Source: Paralichthys olivaceus (lineage: Eukaryota; Chordata; Actinopteri; Pleuronectiformes; Paralichthyidae). From it: a stretch of 64,000 bases of DNA. The position numbers were made by a program, and so were the translations under genes. Numbering within the stretch: position 1 is the first letter of the stretch; each line of letters begins with the position of its first letter. The notes below the pieces were generated by a model. That model was not told the origin of the DNA and ran no database searches. It saw nothing but the letters and a program-made list of their open reading frames with translations. The DNA lies in contig NC_091096.1 in NCBI RefSeq assembly GCF_024713975.1, forward strand, positions 25,879,458-25,943,457, read 5' to 3'. This document shows positions 37,857 through 51,686 of this stretch, one piece after another.

Positions 37857-38410
37857 CCAGCACTGCCTCCTACTGTTCACCATCAGAAAGTGCTACATCA
37901 GTGTCCTCTTGAGCACTGTAGCTTCTATAAAGGCTACAGAAGCCATACTCAGTTAACATATCTGAACCATTTTCATATCATTACATTGTTAATGTTTGAT
38001 TGATAATTGGTGTTGGAACCGGTAATGCACATAAGTATTCAAGCCATTTCGTCAGTCCCATGTCAGCTTATTGTGTTTACACAGCAATTCATGGACTTTG
38101 ACCTGGTATACGTCACCAACCTCTGCTGTTTTAAACTCTACATGTAGTTAGCGAGGATTAATCAACAAGCTGATTTATACTGGATTTCTGTTAGTGTTGA
38201 AATGACATTCTTCATATTAATCAGCATTTTCAGACCAGAGTAAATATGGAAACACTTTTAAGAGGCAAAGTACAAGCTACAGTAAAGCTATTATCTGGAC
38301 AATATTACTTTAACTGCTTTCATGACATCATTAAGTAACTTACAGCATCTGCCAAACATTTAAACTTGTACATGATAAGTCAATATCAAAATGTACACTC
38401 ATTAAAAACA
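37857..38410 (+). other. 3' UTR of the Bcl-2-family gene (inferred)
   Basis: No AATAAA is seen before the tubulin gene. The first reasonable poly(A) hexamer on + is ATTAAA at 38401-38406. The 3' UTR would then end about 30 bp from the predicted 3' end of the opposite-strand tubulin transcript. Confidence 0.4.
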
Positions 38411-38433
38411 GACACATTGCATATGCAAGAACT

Positions 38434-38439
38434 TTTATT
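38434..38439 (-). terminator. tubb: Poly(A) signal of the beta-tubulin gene
   Basis: TTTATT on + (AATAAA on -), 188 bases after the tubulin stop codon and the only canonical hexamer nearby. Confidence 0.7.
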
Positions 38440-38449
38440 AACAGAACAG

Positions 38450-38612
38450 TAGACAGAACACTGAAAATTACATGTCCACTGCAGAGAGAGAACAGCAAAT
38501 GGAACACTGAAAGTTACTTTGAAACATTACATTTCCACTGCAGAGACAGGACAGCAGCTGGAACACTGAATTACTGTGAACGTTATTTTTCACTGTAAAA
38601 TAGAACAGCAGA
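38450..38612 (-). repeat. Three imperfect tandem units in the tubulin 3' UTR
   Basis: Read on +, the motif 'gaacactgaa...ttac...cactg...agaacagca' occurs three times, starting near 38456, 38502 and 38561 at intervals of about 50-60 bp. The units differ by small insertions and deletions. They lie between the stop codon and the poly(A) signal. Confidence 0.7.
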
Positions 38613-38626
38613 AGGAAGACTGGAAT

Positions 38627-41057
<2,431 letters not shown>

Positions 41058-41335
41058 TTTCGCAGTAGGTTGGGTGGACTTCGACTCACACGACTTCGGC
41101 TTTCTTTGTGCGCGCTACAAGGCGCAACCCTCCTTTTATCATAAGCTAGAACCCGCCTATTTCTCCGCCACTCGAATGCCCATTGGCTGATCCGCGGAAG
41201 CATTTCTTACGGGCACAATCTTTGACCAATCAAATCTACCAATACTGATCGCCCATTGGCCCAGACAGCCTGTCCGTCACACTCATCTCTAACGTGTGAC
41301 TGCTAATCTGTAGACGTTGGACTACTCCCCTTAAG
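41058..41335. promoter_or_regulatory. tubb: Beta-tubulin promoter, possibly bidirectional
   Basis: On the - strand, a TATA-like TATGATAAAAGG lies near 41130-41143, about 75-85 bases before the tubulin ATG. Several CCAAT boxes follow upstream (ATTGG or CCAAT near 41182, 41225 and 41256). At the far edge, on +, AAGATGGCGG at 41334-41343 matches the YY1-type element found at many start sites, suggesting divergent transcription. Confidence 0.55.
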
Positions 41336-41518
41336 ATGGCGGACAAGATTCACGATGCTGACATCACGCTATGTTCTGCACTTCACTGCCGCATCGAAGC
41401 TGTAGACGTAGACAGCGAAACGTTTTTTTTTAAATTTTTTATTAAAGGATTTCATCAAATCCATGATCCCAATCCCAGTGCTATCCCACTGCTAGTTAGC
41501 CACAGCCGACGTGGCTAA
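41336..41518 (+). other. Possible divergent first exon or short ORF (MADKIHDAD...)
   Basis: An ATG in good context (AAGATGGCGG) opens a 60-residue frame that soon runs into a T-rich stretch and stops. The opening residues look like an ordinary protein start, but no family is recognised. A possible donor (CTG/GTGAGG) lies near 41611. It could be the first exon of an uncharted + strand transcript or chance. The YY1-like motif itself explains the ATG. Confidence 0.2.
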
Positions 41519-43609
41519 CAGGATGCAGTGGTCAGTGTGGTTTCATTAGCGGAAACTGTCGCAGTGACACAGGCCCTGCCTCTGCTACAACAGAGATTTT
41601 CAGTCGTGTGCTGGTGAGGCCTGTATACACACTTGCATCACAGATCAGCACATTCGACACGTCAGAGCCTGATTCTGCTGCTGCTGCTGCTGCAGATCAT
41701 CTCTGAGCCTCAGTCTGAGTGAGATTCTCACACATTCATTGTTGATTCTGATGATAAAGAATGAGTATTACATACAAGCCTGCAGCCCCAGTGTAAGGCT
41801 CAAACATAATGTGTATAAAACCTGACACGCTGTATAGAGAAAAGAAAGGTTTGTCCTCATGTTGCTGTGGAATGAGGGCAGGTGATTTTATTGATAGTTA
41901 ATTTAAAGGCCAGTTGAGACAGTGGCTGTGCTTCCAGCATTTCTTCCTGTTGCAGTTGCCATGGCCTTGTCTCTAAGGACAGATCCTCACTCCTAGGTAG
42001 TTGTCGCCATGACGATTAAGCTGGACACAGCTGACTGGTGTGCATTAGCACAGGGGTTTCATAGTAGGCTTTCTGTGGAGCCACCAAGCCTTTAGCACAG
42101 TATCTGTACATACCATACATTGTTATGTAGATTAGTTCTTGTGCAGAAAAGTAAAGGCTTTCTGGGGGTGTATGAATAGCAGTGGGTTCATTCTGTTTCA
42201 TTAAATCTAATCATGTTCTATTAAATTCATATTCTCTGGGCCTGGCAGGAATACCACTGCTATCATATCACACAGTATGTAGGCCAGGCTCAGTCTCTGT
42301 GCATTGTAATCTAACACACAAAAGCCTCGTCTGTGTGCTTCATGACAGAGGTATGCCACTGAGAGGATGACTCAGGGTATAAGACCAGCTAGCTTGTATT
42401 GCAGCCTCTTCCCCTTTTTACTTTGGGTCTTGCTTCCAGAGTGCTTCCTGAAACTGCTGAACACAATATGACACAATTTTTCAAACTATATCCACAGTGT
42501 TTAGCTCAGCACTGGAATCCCATGCCCTCATTTGGCAAAACTATCATGCAATGAAAATGTGACAAGTTGGAGCCCTGCAACGGCATGTGTGTTATTATTG
42601 TTATCAGTATCTTATTTTCAGCAGGGAGATATAGGGATTCTGGAGACTCTTCAGCAAAGGCCCAGGGTTCAGAGGACCACTCTGCTGAGGTCTCTGAAAT
42701 CCCCTTTAGCTATAGAGGTGCTGCTCTCTCAGTGGAGGTTTGATCTCTCCCTACAGCACATCCATCTCCAAAAAATAATTTCTTAAGTCTCCAGTATTCT
42801 CTTTTCAGACTTTAATCTTTCTCTAGCATGATACATGTTCTAGTTGACGAAACACTGCTAAAAAAGTGCTTACTGTATTTTAGGTGCAGGGAGTGGATAT
42901 TGTAGGAAAACAAATGGCATACAGTTTTTCAGATATATGCAGTGTGAGTTTATTGGCATGTTATCATATTTTCAGATACATTCAGTGTAACTGTGAGAAT
43001 CTAATTTTAAAGTCACAGCCATGTATATACACTGCGTTCCAATTCATCCCGAATGCGTTGGATGGGCTTGAGGTCAGAGCTCTTTTCAGGCCAGGTCAGC
43101 TTCTTCCACATGTTCTTCACATGCTTTCGTAGACATGCAGTTCATCCGATGTATTTGTTCTCTTCTCATGAGGATAAATATTCTGTGTAAAACGAATGAA
43201 ATATACAACATGATATTCAATTCAGTTTTTGTAACATGAACATGAGCACTGAGGAGACAGAGGTCATGTCCTGGGTAAAATATGTGAATAATTTGGCATG
43301 TTGAAATAAAATGTGTTGCATTTTAGATTTTACAGTTCCACACATACATTTTGACCAATGTTACTGCTTAAGCTCACAAAGTGATACCTCGGGCAACTAC
43401 TGTGTAGTTTGACACATCATTTTAATACATTGTCATGGTGCCCTGAGGAACAATCATAAGGATTTTAGTCATCCTTTCATGTTGACTCAAGTCACTATGA
43501 GGATGACAGTTATGGTTCCATATTGTTCATTATTGGATGGATAGATAGGACATTTGCATTCATATTGTCCTTATGTTGTAGGATCAGTTTAGTAATCATG
43601 CAATGCTTT

Positions 43610-43765
43610 GCACCAACAACACAATACATCAAAATGGTGAACATGGCAAACATTATACCTGCTAAATATTAGCATTGTCATTACAGGCATGCTAGCATAT
43701 TAACATTGGCATTAGCTCCAAGCACTGTGGTGGCTGAGCACAGCCTCATGGAGCATCTTGAATAG
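43610..43765. repeat. GCTAAC/GCATGCTAGC-rich dispersed repeat, copy 3
   Basis: Includes 'catggcaaacattatacctg', 'ggcatgctagcatattaac' and 'gagcacagcctcatgg', text I know as a common teleost interspersed repeat. Related to 17885-18020 and 33725-33800. Confidence 0.55.
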
Positions 43766-43924
43766 ATGTAGACCACTAATCCTGTCAAGAAAAATTCAGT
43801 TGTTTCAGACAAAGGACTGAATAAATATATAAATAACTAAAAGGCATATAGGAGTCATTTGCAGAATTACATTTGGTATCAGACCATAATGTATTGAGAA
43901 ATAAATTACAGAAAATTCATCAAT

Positions 43925-44260
43925 CATTTATACTGCTTCTCCTTTTGAGGGTAGAAGGCGGAGGTAAAGACAATCTCAGCTGACATTAAGCGAGAGGCAG
44001 GGTACACCCTGGACAGGTCACCAATCCAATGCAGGGCCAAGATACACAGACAAACAATCACTCACATTTATACCTACCGTCAATTTATAGTCTCCAATTA
44101 GCCTAACCTTAGACTACATGTCTTTGGACTGTGAGAGGAAGCCAGCTTACCCAGACAAAACCCCTGCAAACCCAGGGAAAACATGCAAACTCCATATAAA
44201 AAAAGACCCAAGACCTTGTTGCTGTGGGACAACAGTGCTAATAACCACACCCCTATCCTG
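43925..44260. mobile_element. Ubiquitous teleost interspersed repeat ('ggtacaccctggacaggtc' type)
   Basis: Contains 'cagctgacattaagcgagag', 'gggtacaccctggacaggtc', 'catgtctttggactgtgaga' and 'aaaacatgcaaactcc', in the order of a repeat found widely in fish. It carries no ORF. I cannot assign the class with certainty. Confidence 0.65.
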
Positions 44261-45344
44261 CCCTATAATGAAAAAGTGAAATGTAGATAAAACAAATTTA
44301 TTTTTTAAGACTGGATTCATTGTACTGTCTATCGTGCAGTATACTCTAGCAGGCCACATTGTCTGACAGTATATTGCAGGCAGCCTCAGGACTCAGTGGA
44401 GATTCTTTTTGATCCAAGTCATTTCTGTTTCCCTGCAGTCTGCTGCCTTTGTGTAAAAAACAATCAATTATTCATTGACCTCTTTCTTTGGGGGGATAGG
44501 TGCTCTGAGTGGTTTGTGGGAATAGCTTAAGCAGGTCAAAAGCTTTCAGTGGTCAGGGAGGAGATTTTGCTTTTTGATGCTTTTCAAGAGCATCGTACCT
44601 CATTACCAGGCACTTGCCTTAGTGTGCTCACAGTACAGTAACAAGCAGCGTGTGTCTGTGAAGCCCTGTTGAACCACTGCTGCATCCCATGACTCAGCAT
44701 CTCTCATGACACTGCAGCATCCACCATTCAACCTCCAGCAGCCAGATCAATACTACAAAAAGGAAACAGATGCTGCTGGGCTAGATGTGCCCTCATCAAC
44801 CCTGCTCAAAGGTTATAATGCTTTACCAGACTTCCTGTTGTGCCACTGATGTAATTTCATCATAAATATCCACTTAGGAAAACTGCCTTACTGTCTTCCA
44901 AACAGGGAGGAAATCAGGTAGTGAAGAATATGGTCATAGCATTTTAATATTTCCATCATGACAAGACTAAAATCTAAAGATGGTGAATTTAAATTATGCT
45001 AAGTTTTAATCCTAAAATATAAGATGTAGTGTAGTGTTGCACAAAATAATTTGTGGAATGTTGCTGGATGTTTTAGTTACCAACTTTTGGATTTTCAGTC
45101 CAAGAACTTGTGTTGAAAACAGCATCGAGTGATACATCAATGATTTATAATGATCAAAGAACAGGCTCCGAATCCCTGAACTATTAAACAGCCAAACAAC
45201 AGCTAATACAACTTAAACAGAGTAAGTACCAGTGCAATGAAATGCACTTTAAGATAATGATGAATGCCTGATTAATGGTCAGAATAAACAGATCATATGC
45301 ATCAATAACAAAAATACGTACATAGGGTAAGTGTAATTTGTACA

Positions 45345-45560
45345 ATCTAAAACACTGGTCCCCAAACATTTTCAGTCATGCTCTCCTTTGGAAGCCAAAG
45401 GTTGGCCCATGGCATGATGAAACCTCCTGCACTCATAGGTGTTTACTCACTCTGTGGCCAATGGCAATGTTTTCTGGAACTTTTAACTCCCTGTGACTTT
45501 AAATTCAGCGACTGGTGCACGGGGACCTACGCTGTCCAATTAACCAGTTAAAACTGTAAG
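45345..45560 (+). mobile_element. Possible hAT-type element terminus
   Basis: Begins CACTGGTCCCCAAACATTTT, similar to hAT inverted-repeat ends. A different hAT-like end, read on -, appears near 47540-47500 (CCAGTGGTCGTCAACTGGCA). The two ends do not match well enough to call one element, so these are probably separate fragments. Confidence 0.35.
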
Positions 45561-45992
45561 AGCAGGTGAAGGTGGTGTTGAGAAGTCCTCAACAACAAAG
45601 AGCTGACTGTTGTCACGATGTCCATGTTGAGCTGCTTGTTACCGTCAACTCCGCCATGGGGACATGACACACATTCACAGCGCTATTGGCTATTGCAAAT
45701 GCCAAACAATATCAGTGACACTCATGAAAATCAAGTAGCTCTCTGACCTCTGTTTAACAGAGTCTTTAACGCCCTGGTCTGTGTATTTTATTTAAACTAA
45801 GTAACAGATCATATTAAGGTAGAATTCTCATGATTAAGGCCACTGCATGTTTCTTTTCTTAAACGTGTAATAATATTTTACATTTCAGTAATGTAAAGTG
45901 AGTACAGAGACTGTTAACTCAAGGATCACCTGCTAAATAGTGAAGAAATCACAAGAAAGACACTGTTCCATGTTTGGATGTGACTGACTGTA

Positions 45993-46400
45993 GTATCCTG
46001 TTTGGAATGGACCTTTTGCTTCCTGTGTAAATGCTCTGGAGCTACTTCAGAATTATTCCTTGTCATTGCTGAGTCCTCCTCAAACAGTTCCACAAAAAAT
46101 TGTCACTTTTTATTGTTTGTGTGCTGGATGTCATGTGCAGAGCTTTGTATTAATAGTATGATGCAGAGTGAAGTTAGAAAGATTTTATCCTACCAGGTTT
46201 ATCTGCAATGAATATTTCATAGTCAATCGAGCAGGTGATTTTGCTTCATGACTGTTTACATATGTGGTTTATATACAAGTCTGAATGAGTTACTGAACTG
46301 CTGTTGTTTTCACTATATAACAGCAAGTTCAGAAATCTGTTAAGTGAGCGACACAATCTTCAGAATCAGGGTCACAACTTGTTCACCTAAAGGCTCTGTA
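45993..46400. repeat. Uninterrupted copy of the repeat split at 18202-19215
   Basis: Shares ordered text with 18202-18358 and 18925-19215 (see that entry) without the SINE and MITE. Family unknown. Confidence 0.5.
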
Positions 46401-46489
46401 ATGTTGCTAATGTGGCAAGGAGTTTTTTTAAAATTAAATAAGGGGAGAGATGGAGATAACTAAGGAGGTAACAATAACTTAGGGACCAA

Positions 46490-47390
46490 CAACGCCACCT
46501 GGGGCCTTTCACCCCAGGGTATAATGTAAAAAAAAATAGTTTAATGAACAGAAACCTAAAGGGACACAGGTTCATGACTGAGGAGGCAGAGACAGCAAAT
46601 TATATTATGCAACTATGTTTATTGATTCAAAGAATTCAAAGAAATCAGGACTGGACCTAAAAGAGAAGAAAAAAGTAAACAAATTACTTTATTAACAGAA
46701 CACAATATCTAAAATTTAAGCCAGCAATACTAAAACTCTAATGATTATAACAGAAAACGAAAATCAGTGGGCTGGGGCCTTAGTGGGAGGCAGACTACTT
46801 ACCTCAAGCCTGGGGTGCATCATTACAAAAAAAATCACAGCAAAACATGCACTAGAAATGCCCCAGTGCCTACTTGCATGCAACAGGAGTGAGGTCCTCA
46901 CCACGGTGCCTAGCCCCTCCCCCCCACCTGATGACACCCAGTCCGCACTGAAAATCAAAGAAACAAAAAAACTTCCTGAAACAAAGAGAACAAAAAGTTG
47001 ACAATACCAACAACCCAATTGATAATTGACAGAATCCCAAAACATACAGACTCAAAACAAGGAGTCAAACAGAAATGTACCTAAACTAAGCCACCTTAAT
47101 AAATCTGGATCAACAAGCAAATCAAAACTACAGAAATATGCAAAACAGACAAACAAAGGCAAACCTAACAAAAGCAGAACAGGACAACAGGTAACCACCA
47201 GCAGCGACCTGCAAAGAAGGAGAACTGAGCCAGCTGAGGCTTTTATACTGCACCTGGGCAGGGGGAGGAGCTTAGGGAGGAGTCTTGCTGGACTACCTGG
47301 GCTGCATTCACAACACTTCACTACACTAACATTAAAGCATTACAGCATCACAAAAATGGTGTCGTTGCTCTAAAGACAACTTGATAAAGA
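46490..47390 (-). mobile_element. Possible LTR-like or other unassigned insertion
   Basis: Read on -, it has GC-rich sequence and a clear TATAAAAG at 47247-47240, followed by a long pyrimidine-rich transcribed-looking stretch. The corresponding place in the copy at 19140-19215 lacks this segment. No ORF, primer-binding site or repeated end was recognised, so the class is open. Confidence 0.25.
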
Positions 47391-48659
47391 GGAAGTGATT
47401 GTGTGAATGCCATGCATGACGGAGATCAGCACCCGCAATACCCGTAAATGAGGAATAAAAATAAGCAGATCATCAAAATGATCTGGTGGAACAAATAATA
47501 TTGGCCACAGGCTGCCAGTTGACGACCACTGGTGTAGTTTATCAGATGATGTAGAAGAAGACATGTTCCACGTGGGTCAACAGACTGAAGCCACTCCGCC
47601 TCCACTGACTTATACAGTGAGCTGGGGTTGTAAGAAGAGGCCATAATGTAAAGTAGAATACAGGTTAGATGGAGATACAGATCATGTGAGAGCTTAGAAT
47701 AATTATGCAGAAACATTTGCATTCAACATGAAACTTAACTACATTTTGCATTTTGAGGAGAATAATGCACCAGCTGGTCGAATGTTCATCTCATGTGCAA
47801 CTGGTCCTGTTATAGATATTGTGGGGAAAGGGCTGTTAGGGTGGACAGGTGTCAGCCAGGAACAGCTGAGATCATGTACAGTATGTCTGCTGGGAGAACC
47901 ACTGAATCACTCTAATATCAGGTTACTGCCTTCCCACTGCAGAAGCACTCAGCCAGTGTCACATTCTGCTGCACACCATGGCTCTTTCAGTCTATAGAAA
48001 CACATCGACATGATCCAAGTGTGTCAGGACAACCTGTGTTTGACTGGAGGTTACACCCTCAGGTGTCTTTGTGAAAGATGCTGGAAAGTACAATGGCTGA
48101 GCTGGGAAAGAAGCAGAATGAATGGAGTTTTCACAGAGCTGTAAAGTTGAAAGCTGACACTGATAGCTTTTGGATCTAGGCCACTGAGAGCTGACTATTG
48201 AGACAGTATTTGAATATATATGAAAAAGCCAAACACTCGTTCTTTTTGTAATTGAAAACTACATATTTTTGAGGGTCAAATTTCATTATTATTGATTTTC
48301 TTTTTTATATTTAAATAAATAAAGCAGTTGCTCAACCGTAATGCAACATATGTAGCTCAGAACAGCGCAGTAACATCTCAGCTCTGTCCGAAAATCCGCC
48401 CCCTGGTAATTCACCAATCCCTATATGATAGAAAGTATTTTGTTTTTCATGTATAAGTTCCACCAGTTTAACAATTTTGCTTCTGAGGAGTCATATGTGC
48501 ACTGTCATGTGTTCACATGGCCCCAGGGTTTGAATACCAAAATAAACTACAAATCAGCCTGTGAAGAGGAAGCCAGAAGTAAACACGCCCTATTGAACTA
48601 TAAAAAATGTCATAATGCCTCATCTCTAGATTTGTATCCTGCTCAACTGTGGTCAATGT

Positions 48660-48800
48660 AAAGATGTAACATTACATTGCATTACATATCATTTAGCTGA
48701 CACTTTTATCCAAAGTGACTTACAATAAGTGCATTCAACCACGTGGGTACAAACAAGAATCATGTAAGTACAATTAGCTTTCAAAAAGCCAAACTACAAA
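48660..48800 (+). mobile_element. Ubiquitous teleost repeat ('catttagctgacacttttat' type)
   Basis: Carries 'catttagctgacacttttat' and 'ccaaagtgacttacaataag', a motif block found across teleost genomes in non-autonomous elements. Non-coding. Confidence 0.6.
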
Positions 48801-50734
48801 GTAAGACATGTAAGTGGAATATATAAGTGCAACTAAACTTTTTAATCTATTTTAAATCATTTTACACTGTGTGCTCTTATGCTGGTTTAGTGGTGTGTTC
48901 CACCATGTGACACAACCTTAGGCTCACTTTCACTTCTGCTGTGTGTCCTGGTAAACATTCTCTGAGATATTCCCAACAGTGTACAAGTTATGTAACACTT
49001 ATACTGTCTCCTTATGTCTACAAATATGTTATCATATGTATTCATCTAGGAGGATTTACATGAAGCCTAATGTTCAGTTTTAAAGTCCATAAAATAAATA
49101 GAAATTTTGATAGGTTGCAGAGGGGTACTAATGAGTTCCTTCATTAGTATTGCCTGTGTCTTGTTAACTAAGTGTATTTATATTTCTTTGTTCAGTGTCA
49201 GTTCATTTCAGCAGATCTACATTGGTGTTCCAGAGTTTCTTTTGCTTGTGATGATTCCTCATGCCTGTTACTAATTTAAATTTTTTGCGTGTGCCTTTCG
49301 CCTGTACGGTGGCGTATTAGGGCCATGTGGAAATTCCTTGTTTTTCTCCTCAAAAGAGGAACTTTCCTTCAAGTCTGCGTGGTTCTTTCTTCAGAACAGA
49401 CTGTTTGTAACATAAGTATTAAGTTATTTGTAAAATGTGTACTTAACAGTATGCTACATATTCCTCATTTTAAGGCTGAATGCTCTCCTGACATTTCCCT
49501 TGTAAAATATATTGTTTTGTCTTCAACATCGCCCTGAAACTTAGGTTCCAAGTGTAACGCAACCATTCTATCTGCAAAACCTTAACCATTTCCTCAACTT
49601 CATTGATTCTGCATCAATATTCTTTTTTTATGTTATAAATTATCAACAGAAGATGAGAGCCTTCCACTGGAACAACTGGAAATGCAGATCCAGCTGCATT
49701 GCAATGCTGAAGCAAAATGGCATACACCATTAGTCAGACCCCATTAGCCAGATAAATATAAGAAGTGATAAAGAGAGAGAGCTGCATCCATTAATTTCCC
49801 TCCATATCCTTTAGTATGTGTGTCTTTAAGAGACACACAGGAGTGCCTATTTGGCTGCTGTCCAGACATTAGAGTGAAAAAGTAAATCTGATGCTAATAA
49901 AGCCAGACAGTCACCAACGGGCTATGCACAGTCACAGCCCTACAGAGCACAAAGCATGATGGTCAGTGTGGTGCAGGGGAAGTCCAGGATGCATCAACAC
50001 ACCCTGCTACAACAGGAGATCATGTTACATAAAAACAGCAGCAGTGTTGTAGTGAAGGGCCAGCTGGATGCAGCGGGGGAGGGTCCAGTCTCAACTGTAC
50101 CGTCAGTCTGCATCTCTGGACTTAATTGGGTGTGTACTAAGGTAAATACTGAGTATTAACATCCATTTTAGAGTTGAGCTTAAATTTGCTCCATGTAGCA
50201 TTGCATTATCTATAATCCATATTCTATTCCTCACTAAAATGTTGTCAGCAAAAAGATTGGCAGCCTATAATGGATTGAGGCCTGCAGTGCAGATTTCGTG
50301 GCATCCACTTCCATCATGACAAGATGCCAGCAAAGGGGAGGGATCACAAAACTACAGGGCTCATGGGAAATGTAGTTTCATTGAGACATGAAACGTGGTC
50401 ACCCTTTGAGTCACTGACTGCAGTTGAAAAGTAAAAAAAAAATCTCCTTTCCAAACCTCCTTTCCTCAACCCAGATAGAAAAATGTTGTGATCAAGGACA
50501 GATCTAAAGGAGAATCTGATCAAAATAAAACAAACAAAAAAACATTTTCTACAGTAAAATGAAAACAATTGGATTTAAGACTTTCTAAGACCCTTTAAGG
50601 ACCTGGAGTCTGTGTTTGGTTTGTTTCTTCTGGCCTTCTGTGGAAACATGGAGGACTCGGTGGAAGATGACCTGTGCTTGATGAAGACGGTGATGTGAGT
50701 GAGTTGGAGTCGAAACAGATAAATTCTAAAATAG

Positions 50735-51070
50735 CATACGGATGTGGGCCACTTCAGACAAAGATATGTTACATCTGACCTTCATGTGGCCCAAACAAAA
50801 TGGATGTGGGCCTAAAGTGGCCAGTGTGGTAAATGGTGAATTTGGCTCAAATAGAACATTTCGTGCAACCTTTGGTACCTTTGGTTGTCATACGGTATTG
50901 CTGTGGCTTACATCTGACCCAGATCTGGCAAATAGGAGCAGACCGTCCAAAGTGCCATCATTCCACATGGTATGTGTGCCAGATGACTTGGTTGATGAAG
51001 GTATTTCATGGTCATATACTGCACATATGATGATGATCCCATCCATGTATGAGCGTTAAAAGGGTGACCC
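50735..51070. repeat. Dispersed 'atgtgggcc' teleost repeat
   Basis: Repeated units of 'gatgtgggcc', 'gtggccagtgtggtaaatgg' and 'catctgacc' typify a common fish interspersed repeat. The open frame at 50742-51059 is produced by this repeat and is not treated as a gene. Confidence 0.5.
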
Positions 51071-51515
51071 TCGAAGTCCATGTATATACCTGAAAATGAT
51101 CCTGACTGTAATCCAGCAGGTCCATCCTGCTCCTCGTCACTGGACAGACCCACAGTACATGCATTTTCGTCCCTATTCTTACTGATAATTCATCAGCTGA
51201 AGCAGAATAAATAAGACTATAGTAGGTGTAGTCTATTACTTGTATATGAACATTATATTACCCCTTTATTCTATTTTGTATTTATCAGTCATATTCAAAG
51301 AAAGTTAATTAATAGTTAATGAGCCAGTTCTTAAACAAGATCCCCTGTTCTGTGGTGACAACTATTCTGAATATTAATCAGATTCATGTGAAAGCATCAT
51401 ATTTTCCAACCTGAAGAGAGAGGGGACAGGATTTGTTGTATTATGCCGCAACCTAGTGGTACTTTTTGGAACTTCAACCTGTCTGTCAACATAGCTTGTT
51501 TATCAACATAGCTCA

Positions 51516-51521
51516 TTTATT
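51516..51521 (-). terminator. Candidate poly(A) signal for the CAP-domain gene
   Basis: TTTATT on + (AATAAA on -), about 165 bases after the stop codon. Confidence 0.45.
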
Positions 51522-51686
51522 AATTTTAATACATGTCAATAACTATGTTTCTCTCCAATAGAGTACAATATACACCTAAAAGCATTCTGAATCAAAACAA
51601 TTTTGTAAGACAAGCTTTAATTTTAATTTACAACATGGGATATTAAGTGGTGGTGAGTTGGTGGCTGCAGGGATGGTCTAGGTCGT

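Larger units (their letters stand above)
41519..51515. other. Intergenic, repeat-rich DNA
   Basis: No exon of a host gene is supported in these 10 kb. Repeats are listed separately. (CTG)n occurs at 41676-41694. Frames at 46741-47001, 47026-47373 and 50742-51059 fall in repeats or low-complexity DNA. Confidence 0.5.

Noticed and set aside
50742..51059. 105-aa ORF
   Set aside because: It lies in a known type of dispersed 'atgtgggcc' fish repeat and is not a gene.
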